Made by a program: the position numbers and the translations under genes | The notes under the pieces: model-generated | The model's database searches: none | What the model saw: the letters and a program-made list of their open reading frames with translations, nothing else | Told to the model about the DNA's origin: nothing | Assembly: GCA_900548405.1 (NCBI GenBank) | Contig: UNSJ01000013.1 | Location: 1-46,204 of the forward strand | DNA from: Candidatus Gastranaerophilales bacterium | Lineage (GTDB): Bacteria > Cyanobacteriota > Vampirovibrionia > Gastranaerophilales > Gastranaerophilaceae | Length of the DNA: 46,204 nucleotides | Direction: 5' to 3' | Part shown: in pieces, positions 8,345-14,405 of the stretch | Numbering within the stretch: position 1 is the stretch's first letter | How the letters are laid out: each line of letters starts with the position of its first letter

Positions 8345-8590
8345 ATGAGATTAGATAAATTTTTAAAGGTTTCAAGATTAATAAAAAGAAGAACAGTTGC
8401 AAACGAAGTTTCTGATACAGGTCGTGTTTATATAAACGGCAATCCTGCAAAACCTGCTAAACAAGTTAAAGAAGGAGATATTATAAAAATCGAGTATGCA
8501 AACAGAACAGTCAGCGCAAAAATTTTGAAAGTTCCAACCAATAATGTAAGCGTTCAGGAAGCTCCGACTTTGTATGAAATTGTTGAATAA
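8345..8590 (+). CDS. rqcP: RqcP-like S4-domain RNA-binding protein (YabO/HslR family)
   Basis: 81 residues, almost entirely an S4 RNA-binding domain: MRLDKFLKVSRLIKRRTVA, then GRVYINGNPAKPAKQVKEGD. The size and the MRLDKFLK start match RqcP (YabO) of the bacterial ribosome quality-control pathway, where it helps RqcH add alanine tails to stalled peptides on 50S subunits. HslR is a close relative and cannot be fully excluded. The ATG at 8345 is preceded by AAAGGAGA. It is divergent from the phosphoesterase. rqcH is not in the window. Confidence 0.88.
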   Translation: MRLDKFLKVSRLIKRRTVANEVSDTGRVYINGNPAKPAKQVKEGDIIKIEYANRTVSAKILKVPTNNVSVQEAPTLYEIVE

Positions 8591-8603
8591 TTCAAAAATA
8601 TGT

Positions 8604-8609
8604 TATAAT
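8604..8609 (+). promoter_or_regulatory. Putative -10 box ahead of the poly-G pilin locus
   Basis: A TATAAT lies just after the rqcP stop codon, about 30 bases before a short leader ORF and 106 bases before the pilin ATG. The best -35 (TGTTGA, 17 bp upstream) overlaps the end of rqcP and is weak. Confidence 0.4.
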
Positions 8610-8639
8610 GATAATGTTAATAACGAAAGGAAGCAGTTT

Positions 8640-8687
8640 ATGAAAACCAGCGTAGCCGCCGGACCCGAAACATTAGGGTATGCATAA
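8640..8687 (+). other. Possible 15-codon leader ORF upstream of the poly-G pilin
   Basis: ATG at 8640 is preceded by AAAGGAAG and opens a frame encoding MKTSVAAGPETLGYA, then TAA. It ends 27 bases before the pilin ATG. It contains a copy of the GCGTAGC hairpin element (8647-8667). Whether it is translated, or is only part of the repeat, cannot be settled here. Confidence 0.3.
8647..8667 (+). repeat. GCGTAGC hairpin element, variant with swapped stem bases
   Basis: CCAGCGTAGCCGCCGG followed by ACCCG. Compared with the copies at 11030 and 11095 (GGAGCGTAGCCGCTCC then ACCCG), the outer stem bases GG..CC are replaced by CC..GG, so pairing is kept. Confidence 0.55.
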
Positions 8688-8714
8688 TTGCTTAAAATTA
8701 TTGAAAGGAGAATT

Positions 8715-9469
8715 ATGAAAAGATTAAGTTATGTCGGGGGGGGGGCAGACTTTTAAGCTCCAACCTTAAAGGATTTACATTAGCAGAAGTTTTGGTTACA
8801 CTCGGCATTATAGGCGTTGTTGCTGCAATGACTATGCCTGTTTTAATTCAAAATAATATTAACAGAACTGTTGAAACAAGACTTGCTAAATTTTATTCTG
8901 TATTTAATCAAGCATTAAAGATGGCAGAAGTTGAGTATGGTGACAAAGAAGGATGGTATCAGGATAAGAACGGTGTTATCACAGATGAAGACGGAAATCC
9001 TATTGAAGGTTCTTCTATAATTTTAGAATGGTACAATATTTATTTGGCAAAACATATTAAAACCATTAAGATTACAGTTGACAGCGAAGGCAGACCAACG
9101 TTTTATCTTGCTGACGGAAGTGCGTTTGCTGCTGCTCACTCAAACGTGATGAGGGATTGGATTTTTTATTCAAGCGACCCTGAAAAATGTATAGCAAGAC
9201 ACGGCTCATTGGCTAATGCTCAAGGAAAGTGTGCATTCAGATTTATTTATATGCCCGCAGCCAATAATGCAGAAGAATGGAAGTATCATACAGGCAGAGG
9301 TCTTGAACCTTATAAATACGGTTGGGACGGCACAAGCGAAGACTTATATAATAATGCTTATGCAGGCTGCAATGATTCTTCTACCTGCAGGAACTGTATG
9401 TGTACTTCTGTTATTCAGGAAAACGGCTGGAAAATCCCTAAAAATTATCCTTACCGTGTAAGCAGATAA
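8715..9469 (+). CDS. Type IV pilin-like protein, frame interrupted at a G10 tract (phase OFF as sequenced)
   Basis: ATG at 8715 has a good AAAGGAGA site, but with ten Gs the frame reads MKRLSYVGGGADF and stops at TAA (8754-8756). The pilin frame is open to 9469. With 8 or 11 Gs the two parts join as MKRLSYVGGGGRLLSSNLKG before FTLAEVLVTLGIIGVV, a complete prepilin leader with G|F cleavage. Without the shift, the pilin frame's first start codon is a TTG at 8792, inside the conserved helix, which would remove the cleavage site. The globular part (about 190 residues) has several cysteines in its last third and ends NYPYRVSR. I read it as a phase-variable gene. A homopolymer sequencing error, or slippage during transcription or translation, are the alternatives. 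Confidence 0.75.
8736..8745 (+). repeat. G10 homopolymer tract in the pilin leader
   Basis: Ten consecutive Gs between GTC and CAGACTTTTAAGCTCC. The same tract length and the same 16-base 3' flank occur at 31281-31306. A run this long is a classic slipped-strand contingency locus. Confidence 0.9.
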
Positions 9470-9541
9470 TATTGACTTTAGAAAAAACATCATTAAGAAA
9501 CATGACACCTACTGCAAACGGATGATTTATTCATTATCTAT

Positions 9542-9568
9542 TGAATTAAACATGTAAATATCCGATTG
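9542..9568 (+). promoter_or_regulatory. Candidate sigma-28 promoter of the flagellar rod operon
   Basis: TGAATTAA (9542-9549), 11 bases and TCCGATTG (9561-9568) resemble TAAAGTTT-N11-GCCGATAA, with exact spacing, a CCGAT core and TGAA for TAAA. It lies 21 bases before the first flagellar ATG. Rod genes in well-studied bacteria are not usually FliA-dependent, so this remains tentative. Confidence 0.35.
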
Positions 9569-9589
9569 TATTAGAAAAAAGAGGTAGTC

Positions 9590-10288
9590 ATGATAATTAA
9601 CGGTGGAATCAGGTATTGCGAAAAAGGCTTAACAGCATCTCTAAGGGCGATGCATGTTCAAAGTGAACTTATCGGGATGCATAATGAAAACGTTACGGGA
9701 TTTGATAAAATCGGATACCAGAGAGAAGAACCTGTTGTATCTTCATTTACCGAATGGATTGGAGTACACGGGCTTTCTAAAACCGTTGACGATAAAGTCG
9801 GCCGTATTGCAATGTCAGATAACCCGTTAGATATTGCTCTTGCAAATAAAGGTTATTTTCAAACGCAGACCGCTGACGGCATAAGACTTACACGTGACGG
9901 AAGATTTAAATTGGATAAAGAAGGAAACCTGTTGACAATGGAAGATGAACAGGTGCTTTCTAATACAGGTACGCCAATTCAGCTTCCTGTTGTTCCGGAA
10001 AAGCTTACTGATATTAAAATAAATTCTAAAGGGCTTGTAAGCGTGTTTAATAAAAGTACTAACAAACTTGAAAACGTAGCTTTCTTAGGTGTTGTATCAG
10101 CTGATGGAGCAATTGTTATGGATCCGCAGGTTAAGCAAGGATATAACGAATATTCAAACGTATCGCTTCAAAATGAATTTATAGGAATGATGCCTATTAT
10201 TAGAAACTTTGAAGCAAACAGACAGATTTTTATGATTCAGAACCAAAATCTTCAAAAAGTAATTTCACAACTTGGTTCAACATCATAA
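9590..10288 (+). CDS. Flagellar hook-basal body protein, FlgF/FlgG-like
   Basis: 232 residues. The central region has the rod-protein pattern DIALANKGYFQTQ...LTRDGRFKLDKEGNLL, and the C-terminus has the Flg_bbr_C pattern QGYNEYSNVSLQNEFIGMM...RNFEANRQIF. These describe distal-rod proteins FlgF or FlgG, which form the shaft between the inner-membrane ring and the hook and are exported by the flagellar type III apparatus. The N-terminal helix is divergent (ENVTGFDKIGYQ in place of the usual NNLANxxTxGYK), which argues for FlgF over FlgG. GAGG precedes the ATG. It is the first gene of a flgF/G-flgG-flgB-flgC series with 27-120 bp gaps. Confidence 0.85.
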   Translation: MIINGGIRYCEKGLTASLRAMHVQSELIGMHNENVTGFDKIGYQREEPVVSSFTEWIGVHGLSKTVDDKVGRIAMSDNPLDIALANKGYFQTQTADGIRLTRDGRFKLDKEGNLLTMEDEQVLSNTGTPIQLPVVPEKLTDIKINSKGLVSVFNKSTNKLENVAFLGVVSADGAIVMDPQVKQGYNEYSNVSLQNEFIGMMPIIRNFEANRQIFMIQNQNLQKVISQLGSTS

Positions 10289-10315
10289 TAAGGTAAGAAT
10301 TAGAGGTAGATAATT

Positions 10316-11029
10316 ATGTACAGTATGCAGGGAATAGTCAGAAAAAGTATTTGCAACGCAACAAATCAGTTTGAAAAACTGGGTTACGTCGGCAATAATC
10401 TTGCAAACATGAACACAAGAGGATATAAATCCGTTAACTTTGAACAAATGCTTAAAGAAGACGGATATATTACAGGTGCAGTAAGATCTGATTATAAACA
10501 GGGCTCTATTCAGATTACAAGTAATCCGTACGATGTTGCAATCAGCGGTGTTGGCTTTATTCCTGTTGTTTCACCTGAAGGCGAAGTTGCTTATACACGT
10601 GACGGCTCTTTTAAACAAGGCAAAGACGGTTATCTGGTAACAGCTGACGATTGGATTGTAGGCGAAGGTATTAAAATTCCTACAAACTGCTACAAGTTTG
10701 AAATTAAGCCTAACGGTGAAGTTTTTTCATACGATGCGGCTGACACAGAACCTAAAAAACTGGGAACAATCCCGCTTGTACGTTTTGCTTCTCAGGAAAA
10801 CCTTGAGCAGGCAGGCATGAATAAGCTTGTACCGACAGAAGATTCCGGAGAACCTGAACTTGTAAAAGACCATGAATGTTTCTGCCAGAATAATTTAGAA
10901 AACTCAAACACTAATATATATAGTTCAGTATCAGATATGTTAAGACTGAATGCATCAATGCTTGCAAGTATGCGTATGATGAAAGTTGTAGATGATATGT
11001 ACAACAAAGCAATTAACATAAGAGAATAG
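10316..11029 (+). CDS. flgG: Flagellar distal rod protein, FlgG-like
   Basis: 237 residues, starting MYSMQGIVRKS with the canonical N-terminal rod motif GNNLANMNTRGYKSVNFEQML. Next come DVAISGVGFIPVV...YTRDGSFKQGKDGYLV and a C-terminal helix (SVSDMLRLNASMLASMRMMKVVDDMYNKAINI). It probably forms the distal rod. The FlgG-type C-terminus (QG.LE.SN) is present in altered form as QNNLENSNTNI. It contains a CFCQ pair unusual for secreted rod proteins. The SD is AGAGG. It ends one base before the first GCGTAGC hairpin repeat. Assignment as FlgG rather than FlgF rests mainly on the N-terminus. Confidence 0.85.
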   Translation: MYSMQGIVRKSICNATNQFEKLGYVGNNLANMNTRGYKSVNFEQMLKEDGYITGAVRSDYKQGSIQITSNPYDVAISGVGFIPVVSPEGEVAYTRDGSFKQGKDGYLVTADDWIVGEGIKIPTNCYKFEIKPNGEVFSYDAADTEPKKLGTIPLVRFASQENLEQAGMNKLVPTEDSGEPELVKDHECFCQNNLENSNTNIYSSVSDMLRLNASMLASMRMMKVVDDMYNKAINIRE

Positions 11030-11053
11030 GGAGCGTAGCCGCTCCACCCGCCA
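11030..11053 (+). repeat. GCGTAGC hairpin element, copy 1 (flgG-flgB gap)
   Basis: GGAGCGTAGCCGCTCC forms a 6-bp stem with a TAGC loop and is followed by ACCCGCCA. All 24 bases are identical to the copy at 11095-11118 in the same gap. It begins directly after the flgG stop codon. Confidence 0.8.
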
Positions 11054-11094
11054 TAGGGAGTTCAAGAAACTTCTCAGGTCAATACTAAAAAAAT

Positions 11095-11118
11095 GGAGCG
11101 TAGCCGCTCCACCCGCCA
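11095..11118 (+). repeat. GCGTAGC hairpin element, copy 2 (flgG-flgB gap)
   Basis: An exact copy of the element at 11030, offset by 65 bp. The flanks differ after ACCCGCCA, so the repeat unit itself is short. A decayed relative (GGAGCGTAAGCGACTAACC) lies at 11516-11534 in the flgB-flgC gap. Confidence 0.8.
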
Positions 11119-11149
11119 AGGGAACCTCAAAAACTAAGAAAGGATAAAA

Positions 11150-11497
11150 ATGTTCACATCGCTGGATAATATGGGCAAAGTTACATTAATGATGGATTTG
11201 ATAACGCAGAAGCAAAGAGCGTTAGGCTCTAACCTTGCCAATATTGATACTCCGGGATATGTCCGCCGTGATGTAAACTTCGGGGATTATCTTAATTCAA
11301 TGAACAGTCCTTTGGAAACGAAACTTTCAGAGGTGCTCGGCCCGTCAGGTGTTATTGATGAAAGAAGAAATGAAGAAATTGATCCTGCAAATGAGTTGAT
11401 GGAAATTCAACAAAACTCACTTCTTTATACGATGGCAACAAGAAGAATGTCTAATATAATTACGGAAATGAAAACAGTTATCAATGTCGGTAAGTGA
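11150..11497 (+). CDS. flgB: Flagellar proximal rod protein FlgB
   Basis: 115 residues, slightly short for FlgB. It contains the diagnostic segment ALGSNLANIDTPGYVRRDVNF and the typical C-terminal helix (NELMEIQQNSLLYTMATRRMSNIITEMKTVINVGK). FlgB and FlgC build the proximal rod of the flagellar basal body. The ATG has AAAGGA upstream. It follows the double hairpin repeat and precedes flgC, the usual flgB-flgC order. fliE, which normally follows flgC, is absent here. Confidence 0.93.
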   Translation: MFTSLDNMGKVTLMMDLITQKQRALGSNLANIDTPGYVRRDVNFGDYLNSMNSPLETKLSEVLGPSGVIDERRNEEIDPANELMEIQQNSLLYTMATRRMSNIITEMKTVINVGK

Positions 11498-11579
11498 TAA
11501 GAAAGGGTAAAAACGGGAGCGTAAGCGACTAACCAATATATAATAAATCTTGACAATAACCGTCAGAGAGGATAGAAAA

Positions 11580-12023
11580 ATGAGTATAATGGAATCAATG
11601 AATATCGGCTCAAATGCGTTAAAAGCGCATGGCTTAAGGCTGGATATTCACGCAAAAAACATTGCTAACGTTGATACACCTAATTACGTAAGACGTATTC
11701 CTGTTTTAAATGCAACTGAAGATATTTCATTTCATGGGTTAATGAATACTATGAAACAAGATGTTTTCGGTGTTGGAACTTTACCTTATCTTCAAGGCGG
11801 TGTTGTATTCAACGGATGTGTTGAAGATCCTACTATGGGTGACAGAATTTACAGACCGGGACATCCTGATGCTGATGAAAACGGTTATATAAGAGCTTCA
11901 AACGTTAACGCAATGGTTGATATGGCAGATGCTATACTTGCTCAAAGAGCTTATGAAGCTAACCTTGCTCTGATTAATATTACAAAATCTATGGCTCAAA
12001 AAGCTACTGAAATAGGTAGATAA
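11580..12023 (+). CDS. flgC: Flagellar proximal rod protein FlgC
   Basis: 147 residues from the ATG at 11580, which has GAGAGG upstream; the frame is open to 11550 but without a site. The N-terminus has HAKNIANVDTPNYVRRIPVL. The C-terminus has NVNAMVDMADAILAQRAYEANLALINITKSM, the standard FlgC coiled-coil end. The middle differs from textbook FlgC, with an insertion around YLQGGVVFNGCVEDPTMGD that includes a Cys. It is the last of the four rod-type genes; a glycosyltransferase gene follows 49 bp later. Confidence 0.93.
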   Translation: MSIMESMNIGSNALKAHGLRLDIHAKNIANVDTPNYVRRIPVLNATEDISFHGLMNTMKQDVFGVGTLPYLQGGVVFNGCVEDPTMGDRIYRPGHPDADENGYIRASNVNAMVDMADAILAQRAYEANLALINITKSMAQKATEIGR

Positions 12024-12072
12024 TTTTTCTGAATGTTTTGATTTTATGTTATTATAGCTTTGGAGGTTTGTT

Positions 12073-13050
12073 GTGCCAAAGATTTCTATTATAATACCTG
12101 TTTACAATGTCCAAGATTATCTTGCGATGTGTCTTGACAGTGTCTGCTATCAGTCAATGAAAGATATTGAGATAATATGTGTTAATGACGGTTCAACTGA
12201 CAATTCTTTAGCTGTTTTGCACGCTTATAAAAGACGTGATAAACGTATTATAATTATAGATAAGGAAAACGAGGGTTCAGGTGTTGCAAGAAATACAGGT
12301 TTAAAAATTGCACGCGGCGAATATGTTTATTTTGTTGACGGAGATGACTGGCTTGAACAGGATGTTCTATTGAAAGCTTCTAAAAAAGCAAACGAAACTA
12401 ATGCGGATATCGTAATTTTTGGCGGATGTTCTTGTTATGTCAAAGATAATGGTAAAATTAAAAAAAATTCAGGCGGTTATAGTGCGGATAAACTTCCTAA
12501 AAAATATTTAAATAAAGTATTTTCAGCCGAAGACATTAAGAAAGATATATTTAAATTCCCTTCTACCGCGTGGACAAAGCTATACAAACATCAATTTTTG
12601 GTTGATAACAATATTTTATTTCAGGAAATAAAAGTCGGACAAGACCAGCTTCCGTTCTTCCATTCAATGATTACTGCCGAAAAAATAGCACTTTTGCCTG
12701 AAAACTTATATTGCTACCGTAAAAACAGGAAAGGTGCCGTAACTGCTGTTAAAAAGAAGAAGAATTTCTCTCCGATTTATGTATTTTATGCTGTTGAAGA
12801 TTTACTTAAAAAACTTGATAAAATCGATGATTACCAAAAAGTTTTTGTAAACAGGTATTTTTCAAAGGCAACTTCATGGCTTGGAAAATTTCAGGATGAT
12901 ATAAAAGAGGAGTATTTTGAAGAATATATGAAGCTTCTTGAGCATGTTAAACAAGATTATCCTTTTGGTTGGTGGATAAAATTTAATCCTAAAATATCAG
13001 ACGGATATTGGAAGCTGAAATTTAAGCAATTTGCTGCTAAAAAATTATAG
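12073..13050 (+). CDS. Family 2 glycosyltransferase
   Basis: 325 residues. GTG at 12073 is the start, with GGAGG seven bases upstream; translation begins MPKISIIIPVYNVQDYL. The GT-A fold is marked by CVNDGSTDNS, GVARNTGLKIARGEY and the metal-binding YFVDGDDWLEQD. Such enzymes transfer sugars from nucleotide-sugar donors to surface polysaccharides or proteins in the cytoplasm; donor and acceptor cannot be told. The N-terminus closely resembles the partial GT2 gene at 45858 (MPKITVIIPIYNSETYL), so they are paralogues. Its position behind flgC may be coincidental, though flagellin-glycosylating enzymes are sometimes placed this way. Confidence 0.9.
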   Translation: MPKISIIIPVYNVQDYLAMCLDSVCYQSMKDIEIICVNDGSTDNSLAVLHAYKRRDKRIIIIDKENEGSGVARNTGLKIARGEYVYFVDGDDWLEQDVLLKASKKANETNADIVIFGGCSCYVKDNGKIKKNSGGYSADKLPKKYLNKVFSAEDIKKDIFKFPSTAWTKLYKHQFLVDNNILFQEIKVGQDQLPFFHSMITAEKIALLPENLYCYRKNRKGAVTAVKKKKNFSPIYVFYAVEDLLKKLDKIDDYQKVFVNRYFSKATSWLGKFQDDIKEEYFEEYMKLLEHVKQDYPFGWWIKFNPKISDGYWKLKFKQFAAKKL

Positions 13051-13059
13051 GAGAGATTT

Positions 13060-13734
13060 ATGGATAAAGAATATAGTCAATTTGTAATTGTTCTGCTGTT
13101 AATATTTTTCGGTCTTGCTGTGTTTTTCTTTTTAATTGTGCCTATGGTGGTGAATAATGAAGCTTTAGCATCCACAATAAATAATTTAAAAAATAATTAT
13201 AAAACAGAGATTACCTGTAAGAAAGATGTGTCTTGCACATTAACAAATTATTCTTATAATGATAAACAAACTAACAGTTACACTTTTAAACTGCCGCAAA
13301 AGATAACATTTAATTCGGAGTTTGTTCCGTATGTTGAACATACTTATGGTTATGGTTATTTTCGTCAATGGCATAAAAGCGTAAAAATAAATAAGTATTT
13401 TGTAATAATAAATGATTATAAATACCCTGTTGGAGAGGACTTCCAACGAGGATTAAAGAAATATTTGGAGGTCAATTACTTTGACGGTATTCCTCAAGAT
13501 GTTTTAAACAGTGATTTCAACCTTATGGTTTCTTCAAGTTATTCAACTGTTGGTCAAAATCTTTCTGAAATACTTCTGAATATTTTATTTGTTTTCGGTT
13601 TGTTATATATAATTTTGTGCTTTAACGAAAATTTTGAAAAAAAATACGAAAAATATTTTATACTAATATTTATAATAATGACTTCATTTATCGGAATTTT
13701 ATTAATAACCGGTTTATCAAGTATCGTAAAATAA
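13060..13734 (+). CDS. Hypothetical membrane protein
   Basis: 224 residues, not recognised. One hydrophobic helix lies near the N-terminus (FVIVLLLIFFGLAVFFFLIV). A soluble, tyrosine-rich middle of about 130 residues follows (two cysteines near 50-57), then two more helices near the C-terminus (NILFVFGLLYIILCF and FILIFIIMTSFIGILLI). The likely topology is three membrane segments with the middle domain on one side. The ATG has AGGAGAG upstream and is nine bases after the glycosyltransferase stop, so the two are probably co-transcribed. Strongly AT-rich. Confidence 0.75.
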   Translation: MDKEYSQFVIVLLLIFFGLAVFFFLIVPMVVNNEALASTINNLKNNYKTEITCKKDVSCTLTNYSYNDKQTNSYTFKLPQKITFNSEFVPYVEHTYGYGYFRQWHKSVKINKYFVIINDYKYPVGEDFQRGLKKYLEVNYFDGIPQDVLNSDFNLMVSSSYSTVGQNLSEILLNILFVFGLLYIILCFNENFEKKYEKYFILIFIIMTSFIGILLITGLSSIVK

Positions 13735-13777
13735 TTTTGAAAAATTTTTATTTTTTTAGTATGATAAATTTGTTAAG

Positions 13778-13932
13778 TGAAAATTTAATAAAGATTTAAA
13801 TGTCGATGTGGCACTGTGCCGATAAAAACGATTAATAATCGTTTTTAGAGAGGGTGCGACAACGGAGCACATCCGCCATAACAATATGGTAGATGTGGTG
13901 AAAATTTAATAAAGATTTAAATGTCGATGTGG
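13778..13932 (+). repeat. Imperfect direct repeat spanning the 5' flank and first bases of tRNA-Leu
   Basis: GTGAAAATTTAATAAAGATTTAA then TGTCGATGTGGC occurs at 13778-13812 and again at 13898-13932, 120 bp apart, with a single-base indel. The second copy ends inside the tRNA-Leu gene, so the first carries a 10-12 base truncated copy of its 5' end. Between them is a perfect hairpin (AAAAACGATT, loop AAT, AATCGTTTTT; 13825-13847). Confidence 0.75.
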
Positions 13933-14003
13933 CGGAATGGTAGACGTGCACGTTTGAGGGGCGTGTGGAGTAATCCGTGGGGGTTCAAGTCCCCCCATCG
14001 ACA
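13923..14003 (+). tRNA. tRNA-Leu(GAG)
   Basis: An 81-base class II tRNA. The acceptor stem GTCGATG pairs with CATCGAC (13996-14002), with A as discriminator and no encoded CCA. The anticodon stem CACGT/GCGTG encloses the loop TTGAGGG, giving anticodon GAG. A short variable arm (GGA/TCC) and T-arm GGGGG-TTCAAGT-CCCCC follow. It reads leucine CUC/CUU codons. Confidence 0.93.
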
Positions 14004-14022
14004 TTTTTTAACGGTCATATAT

Positions 14023-14370
14023 ATGGATAAAAAAGAATTAATAAAACGCTGTCTGATATTTGAAGACGCTTTAGAAACTTATCCGTTTAAGGATAAAACT
14101 TATGAAGAATACGCAGTTCTCAGGCATAAAAGCAATGGCAAATGGTTCGGGCTGGTGTTTTATCTTAATGACATATTATGTATAAATTTGAAATGCAACC
14201 CTTTAGACTCCGCAGTTCTAAGAGATGAATATTCTTTTATTACTCCCGGCTGGCACATGAATAAAGCGCACTGGATAAAAGTTGATGTGAACAAATGTCC
14301 TGAGGATTTACTTGATGCACTAATTGAAGCAAGTTTTAATTTAACTTTGACTAAAAGAAAAACAAAATAA
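14023..14370 (+). CDS. MmcQ/YjbR-family protein
   Basis: 115 residues from the ATG at 14023; longer versions of the frame would run back through tRNA-Leu. The pattern fits the small MmcQ/YjbR (CyaY-like fold) family: ALETYPFKDKTYEEYAVLRHKSNGKWFGLVFYLND, then NLKCNPLDSAVLRDEY and PGWHMNKAHWIKV. Members are predicted DNA-binding proteins of unknown role. It starts only 20 bases after the tRNA with no clear Shine-Dalgarno, so it may be read from the tRNA transcript after processing. Confidence 0.75.
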   Translation: MDKKELIKRCLIFEDALETYPFKDKTYEEYAVLRHKSNGKWFGLVFYLNDILCINLKCNPLDSAVLRDEYSFITPGWHMNKAHWIKVDVNKCPEDLLDALIEASFNLTLTKRKTK

Positions 14371-14371
14371 T

Positions 14372-14399
14372 TTGAATTTACATTTTTACATGTAATAAT
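14372..14399 (+). promoter_or_regulatory. Putative leaderless promoter of uvrA
   Basis: TTGAAT (14372-14377), 16 bases and AATAAT (14394-14399) are followed by six bases and the uvrA ATG at 14406. No Shine-Dalgarno sequence is present. Confidence 0.35.
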
Positions 14400-14405
14400 T
14401 ATGGT

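Noticed and set aside
8792..9469. Pilin gene started at TTG 8792
   Set aside because: This start lies inside the conserved hydrophobic helix and would remove the cleavage site. The ATG at 8715 with a strong ribosome-binding site fits once the G tract is considered.
13798..13825. Perfect GCCGATAA with TAAT upstream near tRNA-Leu, read as a FliA promoter
   Set aside because: The -35 half is poor and +1 would fall inside a hairpin with no gene to drive. I keep it only as part of the repeat finding.
13921..14022. N-terminal extension of the MmcQ/YjbR gene across tRNA-Leu
   Set aside because: These codons are the tRNA gene itself; the protein family begins at the ATG at 14023.
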